Assembly (NCBI GenBank): GCA_026015145.1
Contig: JAOZGY010000015.1
Location: forward strand, 1 to 35,246
Direction: 5' to 3'
Origin: Candidatus Bathyarchaeota archaeon
GTDB taxonomy: Archaea > Thermoproteota > Bathyarchaeia > Bathyarchaeales > Bathycorpusculaceae
Length of the DNA stretch: 35,246 nucleotides
This document shows positions 9,446-18,376 of this stretch, piece by piece. Each line of letters starts with the position of its first letter. Within the stretch, counting starts at the first letter, position 1. The notes under the pieces were generated by a model. It did no database searches and was not told where the DNA came from. It worked only from the letters and a program-made list of their open reading frames with translations. The position numbers were made by a program, and so were the translations under genes.

Positions 9446-10799
9446 CGTGAGCGAAGTTAAGCAAGCCCTTGTTTTGGCAGCTGGAAAAGGAAGCCGGCTG
9501 AGCGAATGCGCAAAGCAAAAATTAATTCATTATATTGCAGGTGTACCCCTACTAGGGAGAATCCTTCAAGGTCTTAAAGAAGCTGGAATAGAAAGCGTTC
9601 ATATAGTTATCGGATATGAAGGAGATGATATACGCCAAGAGATTGGCAAGAATTACTTGGGACTCGATGTCAGTTACGTAATGGCCCAAAACTGGGAAAA
9701 AGGAAACCTACACTCATTTCTGGCTGCTAAAGGGACTTTCAAAGAGGATTTCATTCTTTGTATGGGTGATCACATTTTTGACAGCCAAATCGTGACAAGC
9801 TTCATCAATGTCGATCATAATAGTTCTGTTGTTTTGGCTATTGACACGATTGGGTACGCCTTCGATGACACAAAAGTGCTAGAGCATGAGGGAATGATCC
9901 TTGATATTGGCAAGGACATAAATCCTTCAAACTGCGTGGAAACTGGATTTTTTTTCTGTTCGCCAAAAATATTCTCATATGCAGAAATGGCTGTGAACCA
10001 AGGGAAATCAGAACTTGCTGACTGCATTCGAATCGCTGCCCAAAACGGAGATGCACAAGTGCTCGATGTAAGTGGACACTATTGGGTAGATGTAGACAAC
10101 AAAAAAGACATTGAACGTGCAAAAAGAGTTCTGGCTAAATACTCACAAAAGAAGCGAGGCGCATCCGACTTTGTAGCCCATTACTTTAATAGACCGATAG
10201 AAAACGCAATTATCCATCGCCTATCGGATTCTAGGGTAACACCCAACCAGATTACTATCTTAGTAAATGTGTTAGCCTATCTCGTAACGGCTTTATTCCT
10301 TTTTGGTCACTTGTTTATAGGATCAGTCTTAACTTTTGTGGTGGGGCTTATAGACGGGTTGGATGGCAAATTAGCTAGAATACGAGGACACTCAACAAAA
10401 CTTGGGCGTATGGAACATTTGTTTGATCTGTTATTTGAATTTTCATGGTTAATAGCTATTGCCATGTTTTTAAGCCAAAGCAAAGGTTCGTTGCCACTCT
10501 TACTTGTTGCCTCTTCCATCACATTTATCGCATTCTATCGGTTTTGCTACGATCAATTCAGCAGAACAACGGGCATTAGTCTAGACGTGTACGGGCGGTT
10601 TGAACGTGCTTTCAGGAGGATTGCTGGTAGAAGAAACATATACAACGTTTATATTCTGATAGGAGTTATCTTGGGAACGCCACTTTACTCATTAATTGTA
10701 ATTCTATTTCACTCAGCTTTAACAGCAGTGGTATATGCTTCTAGAGTAGCTATACACCTGCATAGGATTGATAAAAAAGAACAGGTAAATCTTTTGTAA
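9396..10799 (+). CDS. Bifunctional sugar/inositol-phosphate nucleotidyltransferase + CDP-alcohol phosphatidyltransferase (IPCT/DIPPS-like)
   Basis: LVLAAGKGSRLSE nucleotidyltransferase motif; C-terminal DGLDGKLAR CDP-alcohol phosphatidyltransferase motif and TMs; N-terminal tag METGKNLINEFPSVMD. Confidence 0.88.
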   Translation: METGKNLINEFPSVMDNVSEVKQALVLAAGKGSRLSECAKQKLIHYIAGVPLLGRILQGLKEAGIESVHIVIGYEGDDIRQEIGKNYLGLDVSYVMAQNWEKGNLHSFLAAKGTFKEDFILCMGDHIFDSQIVTSFINVDHNSSVVLAIDTIGYAFDDTKVLEHEGMILDIGKDINPSNCVETGFFFCSPKIFSYAEMAVNQGKSELADCIRIAAQNGDAQVLDVSGHYWVDVDNKKDIERAKRVLAKYSQKKRGASDFVAHYFNRPIENAIIHRLSDSRVTPNQITILVNVLAYLVTALFLFGHLFIGSVLTFVVGLIDGLDGKLARIRGHSTKLGRMEHLFDLLFEFSWLIAIAMFLSQSKGSLPLLLVASSITFIAFYRFCYDQFSRTTGISLDVYGRFERAFRRIAGRRNIYNVYILIGVILGTPLYSLIVILFHSALTAVVYASRVAIHLHRIDKKEQVNLL

Positions 10800-10829
10800 A
10801 AGTTTTGCGAGCGCTTTGTGTGCATTTCA

Positions 10830-11618
10830 TTAAGCTCTTTTTGCTTTAAAAGCGTCCCAGCAGTTGACTATCTTTTGCATGAGTTCAGGTTGAATGTCGT
10901 AGAAGTCGTTTATCCTTCCTTCTGGAAAGAACATTCTAATCATAAACTCTCTTCCAAGCCTATCCATCTTGGATAAGCTCAGCTCCGGCTTTTTTATTAA
11001 TTTGTCTTTGTATGTCTCGTAGAATCTTTCAATAGTAGGTTTGATGCATTCATCCATTAATTCTTGGTTGGTTATGTTATCTAGATGGGGGAAGCCCATC
11101 GGAAAGGAGTAGTCGATTACGTCTTTTCTTCCTGAATAGTTGAGGATGATGCTGTCCAAAACTTTCCGGTTTGGGATCTCCGTGATATTGTAGGTTGGAG
11201 CATAGATTTTCGTGTAGTTGATGGTTATCTCCCGAACCTCTCCCTCAATATCCCCGATTTTCACATAATCTTTCACCATGAAGGGTCTTGATATCATGAG
11301 ATAAAGTCCAGCTAAAAAATTACCTACGGTCTGAGTGGAAGCAAAACCAATCGCTGCTCCAGTTAAAGCGGAGATTCCGATAAACCAATCAGTACCCACA
11401 CCAAATAGGCTTAGGATAACGATCACACCAACAGAAAAGACGATGATTCTAGAGATTAAGTTGAGGATATTAGCAACATGAGGATCTAGTTTTAATCTCT
11501 TTGCGTATCTTGATATTGCTCTCCGAATCAACCGGTCAACGACAAGAATTATGACAACAATTAACAAAGCTGTTCCCGCAAGCAGAAGGTTCTCCATGGA
11601 TAGAAGATTCGGAAACAT
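10830..11618 (-). CDS. MscS-family mechanosensitive ion channel (start may be internal ATG near 11597)
   Basis: TALTGAAIGFASTQTVGNFLAGLYLMISRPFMVKDYVKIGDIEGEVREI. Confidence 0.92.
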   Translation of the reverse strand: MFPNLLSMENLLLAGTALLIVVIILVVDRLIRRAISRYAKRLKLDPHVANILNLISRIIVFSVGVIVILSLFGVGTDWFIGISALTGAAIGFASTQTVGNFLAGLYLMISRPFMVKDYVKIGDIEGEVREITINYTKIYAPTYNITEIPNRKVLDSIILNYSGRKDVIDYSFPMGFPHLDNITNQELMDECIKPTIERFYETYKDKLIKKPELSLSKMDRLGREFMIRMFFPEGRINDFYDIQPELMQKIVNCWDAFKAKRA

Positions 11619-11774
11619 TTCTTGCCAAACACCTTGCAGGAACAGAAAGCGACTTTGTTAAAAAAACTTTCGATGACATGCGTTCCCCAAGAAACCCTAT
11701 TGATGTCCTATTGAATTGAAACTAATGAAGTTACCACGCATGTGCGTCCAGTGTGTGTGCATAATATCTTTTAA

Positions 11775-12256
11775 TTAGCGCGCGTTATTAAGCATAGAAG
11801 GGAAAAAGTGGGGTTTCCCGGTTTTCCTTTTGGTAGCGTCCCATTTGCTCAGTATTCTCGCAGCCTCATTGGCAATTCTGATTGCGTTCTCTTCTCCAGC
11901 ATGCGGCTTGAACTCGCCTGTAACATGACTGTTATAAACCGCAAGCACCGCGCCCGCCCTCAACCCAAAAATGCTTGCCAACGCAAAGAGCGTGGCAGTT
12001 TCCATCTCTACATTCAAGACTCCTGCTTTCTGAAGAGCAGGAACTATATTCTCCCCATAGGAAACCCCTCTCCTCATGGGGTGATTTTGCCCAGCGTAGA
12101 AATCAGCCGTGGTCGCTGTCACGCCCACATGATAATTACGAATGCCCAATTGCTCGGCCGCCTCAATGAGCGCTAAGAGCACTTCATAGTGGGCCGCGGC
12201 TGGGTACTCAGGAACGACGTAGCAGTTGCTTGTAGCGTCTAAGCGCACGGCAGCCT
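11775..12256 (-). pseudogene. Uridine phosphorylase, 5'-truncated (C-terminal ~160 codons)
   Basis: AVRLDATSNCYVVPEYPAAAHYEVLLALIEAAEQLGIRNYHVGVTATTADFYAGQ...VLNVEMETATLFALASIFGLRAGAVLAV resembles Udp from about residue 105; sequence upstream of ~12256 in this frame is antisense of another gene. Confidence 0.75.
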
Positions 12257-12548
12257 CGAAAGGCTTCACACAGAATCCAGTAGCCCAAGCGACCTGGAAA
12301 ACCGCCTTATGGAGTTTAAAGGCGTTGGCCCCGTGGGTGTGAACATATTCCTGAGAGAACTTAGGGGAATCTGGGAAAAAGCAAAACCGCACCCTTCGTC
12401 CATGACCATCGTTACCGCACAAAAAATAGGTCTAGACATAGAAGACGTTGAACGGTACGAATCTCAGCTTGTGCGATTAAACCTTGAGTACTGCAAGAAA
12501 CACAGAAGCTTGGAGTGTCCGCTTGGAATTAATTGTGCAGATAAATAG
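12255..12548 (+). pseudogene. C-terminal fragment of a helix-hairpin-helix DNA glycosylase/endonuclease III-like protein
   Basis: LENRLMEFKGVGPVGVNIFLRELRGIWEKAKP...LVRLNLEYCKKHRSLECPLGINC; HhH GVGPVGVN plus cysteine-containing tail; N-terminal half absent. Confidence 0.6.
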
Positions 12549-12813
12549 ACTAGGACTAGTAGTACTAAATTTAGAGCAATAAAAGGCAAAGTGTGATACA
12601 TGAATTTCAATCAAGGAATATCCAAGTGTCGAAGATGTATACGGTTAACGAGTTCCGGTCGGCTTAATACTGTTGAAAAGTCTTTTGCTAAATTTCAGGT
12701 AGAAGAAGTGTGGAAATCAAATCAAGTGAAAGTTTTGTTTGTGTTATGTGGAGTGTAGCATTGGACTTAGTTATTATGTTTATTAGAAGCCGGAAGCTTT
12801 TTTTAAGAAGAGT

Positions 12814-13140
12814 CTAATACGCCATTTCTAGGATTTGTAGATATTTATTGAACCTATGTTTTAGTTGTTTTTCATTATTTGTTAATGAATAAAGTTGACG
12901 TCTTGGAGCATGATTGCTACTCTGTTTTATTGTTTTCTCGATTAATCCTGCTCCACGCAAATCTTTTAGATGACGGTAAACATTGCGTAAATTATCGTCA
13001 TCAAGGTAGCAATGAAATCTTGTTTTAAGAATGGTCCAGATGCTGTAACCGTAAGAGTTGTTTCCGTTGATAGTGTTGATGTATATTATTGCTAGTATCT
13101 TGAATTTTGTTTCTCCGATTGATCCGTGATTGCGTGGCAT
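12814..13140 (-). CDS. PadR-like winged-helix transcriptional regulator
   Basis: YGYSIWTILK...VYRHLKDLRGAGLIEK...RRQLYSLTN. Confidence 0.8.
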   Translation of the reverse strand: MPRNHGSIGETKFKILAIIYINTINGNNSYGYSIWTILKTRFHCYLDDDNLRNVYRHLKDLRGAGLIEKTIKQSSNHAPRRQLYSLTNNEKQLKHRFNKYLQILEMAY

Positions 13141-13146
13141 TGTTAG

Positions 13147-13164
13147 CCCTAATGTTTTTTAGGG
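13147..13164. promoter_or_regulatory. Inverted repeat ccctaa-N6-ttaggg between PadR start codon and a TATA-like taatatatatatta element; putative operator
   Basis: Seen directly. Confidence 0.5.
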
Positions 13165-13332
13165 TTAATGGTAATATATATATTATCTACAGGTAATTTA
13201 CCTCTATTCTGGAATAAGCAAAAATCAAGAATCTTAAAGCAACCAACTTCTGTAAGCAACACTTGCAATAAAATATCAGAACAAAGAAGCCATTAGGGGA
13301 TTGATGTAGATGAAAACTAAAGCGGATAATAA

Positions 13333-14244
13333 ATGCAAGAAATGCTCCAAGAGCAAAACAAAGGATGCGCTCACTGCAAGAGTGCGAACCTTATCACAGA
13401 CAAAAACAGTGGCGAGATCGTATGCAGCCAATGCGGCTTGGTTACAACAGATGATATGCTAAACCAAACCCCTGAATGGAAGGCAGTCACACTAGAACAG
13501 TATAAAACTCAAACCAGAACTGGAATTCCAATCAGATACTCTCGTTTTGACAAAGGCCTACACACGACCATAACAGGCTATATGGATGGATTAGGGAAGC
13601 CTCTTTCATCTAAAGCAAAACGTCGAGCATATTATCTTAGAAGAACACATAATAGATCAATAACACATGATTCACATGAGCAAAACCTAAAGTTAGCTAT
13701 GAATGAACTACGAATCCTTTCCGAAAAACTACACATTTCTTTTCCAGTTCAAGAATTAGCCGCTGTTATATACAGAAAAGCTCTTAATAAAGACCTGATA
13801 CGAGGTCGATGCATCAAAACAATCGCAGCTGCAGCTATGTACGTTGCCTGTAGGTTCACTAAGACTTCTAAGACTCTCTCAGACATAGCACGATACAGTG
13901 GTCTAAACAGGATAGAAGTCTCAAGGGATTATCGTTTGATTATAAATACGCTTAAAATTAAAATGCCTTCACATGATCCTTTGAATTACATTTCAAGGCT
14001 AGCTGAAAAAGCTAATATTTCAGGAAAGGTTCAGGGTGCTGCCATAAGGATATTAGCTAAGGCTAAACGAAAGCGGATAACCACGGGTAAAGATCCTGTT
14101 GGAATGGCTGCTGCGGTGCTCTATATTGCTTGTCAGCTAAAAGGTGAGAACGTGACTCAAGAAAAAATAGCGAAAGTAGCAGGAGTAAGCGAAGTGACTG
14201 TTAGAAACAGAAAGAGAGAGCTTTGCAAAAAACTCGGTTTATGA
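13333..14244 (+). CDS. tfb: Transcription initiation factor B (TFB/TFIIB)
   Basis: CAHCKSANLITDKNSGEIVCSQCG Zn ribbon, two cyclin-like repeats, C-terminal HTH VTQEKIAKVAGVSEVTVRNRKREL. Confidence 0.95.
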   Translation: MQEMLQEQNKGCAHCKSANLITDKNSGEIVCSQCGLVTTDDMLNQTPEWKAVTLEQYKTQTRTGIPIRYSRFDKGLHTTITGYMDGLGKPLSSKAKRRAYYLRRTHNRSITHDSHEQNLKLAMNELRILSEKLHISFPVQELAAVIYRKALNKDLIRGRCIKTIAAAAMYVACRFTKTSKTLSDIARYSGLNRIEVSRDYRLIINTLKIKMPSHDPLNYISRLAEKANISGKVQGAAIRILAKAKRKRITTGKDPVGMAAAVLYIACQLKGENVTQEKIAKVAGVSEVTVRNRKRELCKKLGL

Positions 14245-14317
14245 AGGATGTTTCTCTTAAGTAAAAAAATGAAGAGATTACCTTTCTGGGGTTACTATAG
14301 GTATTGGGGAATTCAAA

Positions 14318-14530
14318 ATGCTTTTAGAGTTTTTCGTTAAAAATGTTCTTCAACGGCATCTTGGTAGAAGATTAGCCCTAACACTAAAAGAACTTAGGAT
14401 GACGGATTGCTTAATCTACATTGGTATTAGGTATGGATTGCTGTTTTTGGAAAAGGAGTTGAAAGAACACATTGAGACGGAAGAGGTTACAGATTCTGAT
14501 GTAATTTTGGAAGGAGTTGCTCAACAATAA
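14318..14530 (+). CDS. Small hypothetical protein immediately upstream of radical SAM gene
   Basis: 70-aa ORF; stop overlaps the likely start region of the next gene. Confidence 0.5.
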   Translation: MLLEFFVKNVLQRHLGRRLALTLKELRMTDCLIYIGIRYGLLFLEKELKEHIETEEVTDSDVILEGVAQQ

Positions 14531-15963
14531 AAGTTGTTCTTATTAATCCACCTATGTTGAGTGCGGAGGCTACTCAAGTTTTAGGAATTAAAACTCCACC
14601 TATGGGTTTAGCGTATTTGGCTGCTGCTTTGGAAGCAGAAGGTTACCAGCCTAAGATAATTGATGCAAATGCTTTAGAACTCAACTTTATTGAAATGAGA
14701 AAAAAATTGGAAAAAGAAAGCCCAGATGTTGTTTGCGTCACTTCGATAACCCCTATGATATATGAAGCCATGGCATCAGTGAAGGTTGCTAAGAGTGTAA
14801 GTCCGAATTCCACAACAATTCTAGGTGGACCTCACGCAACATTCTGTCCGATGGAAACACTTGAAAACTGTCCTGAACTTGATGTGGTTTGTTTAGGAGA
14901 AGGCGAAGAAACTCTAACTGAATTAATCCAAAAAGTGGAAAAAGAGCAAAATTTGGATGATGTGAAAGGAATAATATATCGAAAAAGTGGTCACTTTTAT
15001 AGAACAGAACCAAGACCTCTGATAAAAGATCTAGATAACCTTCCATTCCCAGCAAGACATTTGTTACCAATGAACCATTATACAGTTCTTGGTCGAAATT
15101 ATCCTTCAATAAACATTGTTTCCAGTCGAGGATGTCCATTTCGCTGTAGCTTTTGCTCATCTTCCTATTTTTACGGAAAAAGCTATCGCGCTAGAACCGC
15201 AAAAAACGTCGTCGATGAAATCGAGCAAGTCGTTAATAAATACAAAGTTAAATCAATTGAATTTAGTGACGACACTTTCACCCTTTATCGGTCGAGAGTA
15301 GAGGAGATATGTGAAGAAATCATTAGACGGAAATTGGACATCTCTTGGGTATGCTCATCAAGGGCAAATTTAGTGACAAGGGATTTACTCATTAGAATGA
15401 AGAAAGCTGGTTGTCACATAGTATTGTACGGCATAGAGTCAGGTAGCCCGAGAATATTGAAGTTGATGAAGAAAGGGGAGACACCAATCCAGATGGCGAG
15501 AGCGGTGAAAGTAACTAAAGAAACTGGAATGGAAACTTTAGGCTCGTTTATTTTAGGTTATCCAGAAGAGACGCGAAGCGAACTTTTGCAGACTATCCAT
15601 TTTTCAAAGAAAATAGGGATTGATTTCGCGGAGTTTTCCATTGCAACACCATATCCAGGAACTGAATTATTTGAATTCAGTGTGAAAAAGGAACTTCTGC
15701 TGACAAAAGATTGGTCTCTCTATACGGGTGTCAAACCAGTAATTAATCCAAAATATTATTCAGTAGAAGAGCTTAATCATCTCTTTGTGAAAGCCTATAG
15801 AAGTTTTTATGCTTCTCCAGGTTTGCTAATTCATCATTTGGGTAAAGGTCGAATTGGATTTTTCGCGAAAGTAATCAAGAATCTGATTCCCAAGTTTTTC
15901 CGTATGGGTGAACGCAGGAGTAAATTGAAACCAAGAAAAACCTTCGATTTTTGTGGAGAATAA
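14527..15963 (+). CDS. B12-binding-type radical SAM protein (conserved N-terminus begins at 14527 with ATA; first canonical ATG is 14554)
   Basis: KVVLINPPM...PPMGLAYLAAALEAEGYQPKIIDAN and SSRGCPFRCSFCSS CxxxCxxC motif. Confidence 0.9.
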   Translation: MKVVLINPPMLSAEATQVLGIKTPPMGLAYLAAALEAEGYQPKIIDANALELNFIEMRKKLEKESPDVVCVTSITPMIYEAMASVKVAKSVSPNSTTILGGPHATFCPMETLENCPELDVVCLGEGEETLTELIQKVEKEQNLDDVKGIIYRKSGHFYRTEPRPLIKDLDNLPFPARHLLPMNHYTVLGRNYPSINIVSSRGCPFRCSFCSSSYFYGKSYRARTAKNVVDEIEQVVNKYKVKSIEFSDDTFTLYRSRVEEICEEIIRRKLDISWVCSSRANLVTRDLLIRMKKAGCHIVLYGIESGSPRILKLMKKGETPIQMARAVKVTKETGMETLGSFILGYPEETRSELLQTIHFSKKIGIDFAEFSIATPYPGTELFEFSVKKELLLTKDWSLYTGVKPVINPKYYSVEELNHLFVKAYRSFYASPGLLIHHLGKGRIGFFAKVIKNLIPKFFRMGERRSKLKPRKTFDFCGE

Positions 15964-15991
15964 TAGCAACTATTTGTTCAAGTTTTGTAAT

Positions 15992-16053
15992 TATTTGGAT
16001 TTTTATTATTTCTAAGGTTTTTATTGCTGGTATTATTAGGGCTATCGCGGCGG
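15992..16053 (-). repeat. Tail repeat copy H
   Basis: ttatttggatttttattatttctaaggtttttattgctggtattattagggctatcgcggcgg. Confidence 0.85.
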
Positions 16054-16070
16054 TTTTTTGGTTTTTTAGC

Positions 16071-16607
16071 TCAATCTTCTCTTATTATTTCGATTTTTAT
16101 TATCTCAAGGGTTCTTATTGCCGGGATTATCAGAGCTATTAGCGCAACTACCATAAGGGCTAGGGCGGATGCGCTGGTTGGATTGTAGGAGCTGCCCCAG
16201 TTGAAGTTGGTGGGGAGTCCATATTCTATTAGGCGGTTTTGCAGTAGGGTGTCTATTTGTCTTAGACTATAGATGCTTGTGGCCAGGTAGGCTATGGAGA
16301 GGGCTGGGAGCATAAAACCCAGGATCTTTGATGTCCTGCTGGGCTTTTGACTGTACTGATAATGAGGAATAATCGAGAGAGCAGAGAGCGCTGTGCTGCC
16401 AAAGAGAAAGCCCCAAAGCAAACCAGTATAATACCAGTAATCCGATGCCCAATCAAAACTAAACACTAAACCAAAATCGTATAGGTCCCCATTCACAAAA
16501 AGATCTAAGCGCCACAACAAAACAAAAACAATAGCATCCAAAATGATTATGAACAACAAAACCTGAACCACCCGATCCACTAAAAGCCTCTTAAAATCCA
16601 CCCGCAC
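16071..16607 (-). CDS. Four-TM membrane protein; intact founder-type member of the LIIPAIRTL-tail family
   Basis: 178 aa ending ALMVVALIALIIPAIRTLEIIKIEIIRED; relics of the same protein found at 19060-19210, 24350-24508, 17420-17510. Confidence 0.8.
   Translation of the reverse strand: MRVDFKRLLVDRVVQVLLFIIILDAIVFVLLWRLDLFVNGDLYDFGLVFSFDWASDYWYYTGLLWGFLFGSTALSALSIIPHYQYSQKPSRTSKILGFMLPALSIAYLATSIYSLRQIDTLLQNRLIEYGLPTNFNWGSSYNPTSASALALMVVALIALIIPAIRTLEIIKIEIIRED
16075..16146 (-). repeat. Tail repeat copy I (C-terminus of the intact 16071-16607 gene)
   Basis: tcttctcttattatttcgatttttattatctcaagggttcttattgccgggattatcagagctatta. Confidence 0.85.
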
Positions 16608-16828
16608 ACCTCAACAACAAACATAGTATTGAACTATTACAGGACTACAAACGATAAATAATTAAAAGCCTTTCCCAATCAGAACTTTTAACGATGGTGG
16701 TATCTTCTGCAAAATCCTCCTTTTTAGGGATTAACCTTTAATCTTCTCTCAGGAAACATTAATGTTCGCTATTGCAGGCTCTCGTCGCAAAGACGTCAAG
16801 TAAGGTCAAGTGCAGTGGGCGCTAGAGT

Positions 16829-17167
16829 TTACGTGTTATTCATGTACTTTTTGATGGCCTTGACTTTGTCCTTCATAGTGCGCGGTTTGTCCCTTCTGTC
16901 GTCGATTCTGAGGGTGGACCAAACTCTCAAAATCCCTTTGGCAATTATGGCTTCGTGAGCGGCTTTAACTGCTTCAAACACGGTTTCCAGGTTACTCGCT
17001 TCCAGAACAGTTCCCATAGGTGTCACTTCATAGTTTAAGCCCTTCACCTTCTTGACGGCATTTATAGCCTCTGCAACATAGCAGCCTACACTCGTTTCTC
17101 CATGACCAATAGGGATTATGCTAAGATCAGCTATCACGGAGTACTTTTTCTCCAAAAGCATCACCAA
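16829..17167 (-). CDS. MTH1187/YkoF-type thiamine-binding protein (DUF77)
   Basis: VIADLSIIPIGHGETSVGCYVAEAINAVKKVKGLNYEVTPMGTVLEASNLETVFEAVKAAHEA. Confidence 0.92.
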   Translation of the reverse strand: MVMLLEKKYSVIADLSIIPIGHGETSVGCYVAEAINAVKKVKGLNYEVTPMGTVLEASNLETVFEAVKAAHEAIIAKGILRVWSTLRIDDRRDKPRTMKDKVKAIKKYMNNT

Positions 17168-17419
17168 ATTGTAACAATAGCTCTATATTTATTAGAGTTG
17201 CCTTACTTGCACAGCCCCTGAAAATTCTATTTGAAAACACATTCACCAAGCGCGTGCACGTGTATTAAGAAATCTCCTGTCTCAGGCTGAGAACCATGGA
17301 GAAAATGTTAACTTTAAGTACTAATTTAGCACAATAGAACGCCATTGATGATTTCATAGATAACAAACTGTAACAAATAATGGTGGCATTAATGAAATCG
17401 TTTAGGTTTTCATTTTTTA

Positions 17420-17510
17420 CTTCTTGTTCTATCTCGATTTTTATTATTTGTAGGGTTCTTATTACCGTACCACTATCGTACCACTCAAACGCAAAGAAAG
17501 CAATGCTCAA
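17420..17510 (-). pseudogene. 3' fragment of the same membrane-protein family (repeat copy J)
   Basis: VIRTLQIIKIEIEQEVKNEN encoded on minus strand. Confidence 0.65.
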
Positions 17511-17563
17511 TAAAGAAGAAAAAATGGGTGCTAAATAAGCGACCTGAACTTTTTTGTTGCGAA

Positions 17564-18376
17564 CTAAGTGGATTTAACTTTAAGGGTTTTACTGTATTTT
17601 ATCGCTACAACTGCTGCTACTAAGCATAAAGCAACTCCATATATATTATAGAAGATCACCCAATTCACAGGCGCCATTGTTGTTGAGATCAGTATTCCAT
17701 AAAAGCCTGTTGAGCTAGCATGCATCAACATAGCTAATGGAAGGCTTTGTGTGTTTTCATATACCCACACAATCAACACTCTTAGCGGAATAATATGCAA
17801 GCCAAAACCAATAAAGTAAGGCAGCCAATACCCTCCAAAAGCCGCATTGTTTGCTAGAAAGTCAGCTAAAACATGCCACACTATATGAATAAACCCAAAG
17901 TATAGGGCTACTGTTAGGGCACTTCTTTTGGCTTTCATTTTAGGATAAACAAATCCCATCCACCCGGTCTCTTCGAGCAATCCAGCCATGGGTCCACCCA
18001 CCACCCCAAAAAAACCAAATACTGGTGCCAACTCAGGGGAAACAAAAACACCCAAAAACACAGAAACCAAAAGCAAAAGAGCAGGGAAGATCAAAAGCGG
18101 AAGATACCAGCGCCATGCAACCTTGATTTTCTTCATTCTGCTAAACAAGTCTTTTAATCCGGCTTTTCCATCAACAAGATAACTCATTATTAAGCCAGCA
18201 AAGAAAGGCCCATTTAACATGCCCACAGCCATCAGCCCAATGTCGCTTAACTCAAAGGCCTCACCTGCAAGAAACTTTGGTCCTGCTATTGCAAAGGTGC
18301 TAATCCAAGAAATCGCAAAGGCCAACACAAAAAAGACAGCAACTGAGTGGCGCTTAACAAAGCTTTGATTGTTCAT
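17564..18376 (-). CDS. CPBP-family intramembrane metalloprotease (CAAX-like)
   Basis: GLLEETGWMGFVYP EExxW-type motif, FGFIHIVWH, multiple TMs. Confidence 0.9.
   Translation of the reverse strand: MNNQSFVKRHSVAVFFVLAFAISWISTFAIAGPKFLAGEAFELSDIGLMAVGMLNGPFFAGLIMSYLVDGKAGLKDLFSRMKKIKVAWRWYLPLLIFPALLLLVSVFLGVFVSPELAPVFGFFGVVGGPMAGLLEETGWMGFVYPKMKAKRSALTVALYFGFIHIVWHVLADFLANNAAFGGYWLPYFIGFGLHIIPLRVLIVWVYENTQSLPLAMLMHASSTGFYGILISTTMAPVNWVIFYNIYGVALCLVAAVVAIKYSKTLKVKST

Noticed and set aside
13310-13460. Overlapping frame MKTKADNKCKKCSKSKTKD... before TFB
   Set aside because: The CxxC is produced by the out-of-frame TFB start region; the TFB frame is clearly the coding one.
15951-16142. 63-aa plus ORF after the radical SAM gene
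   Set aside because: Reads antisense through tail repeats H and I; no coding support.
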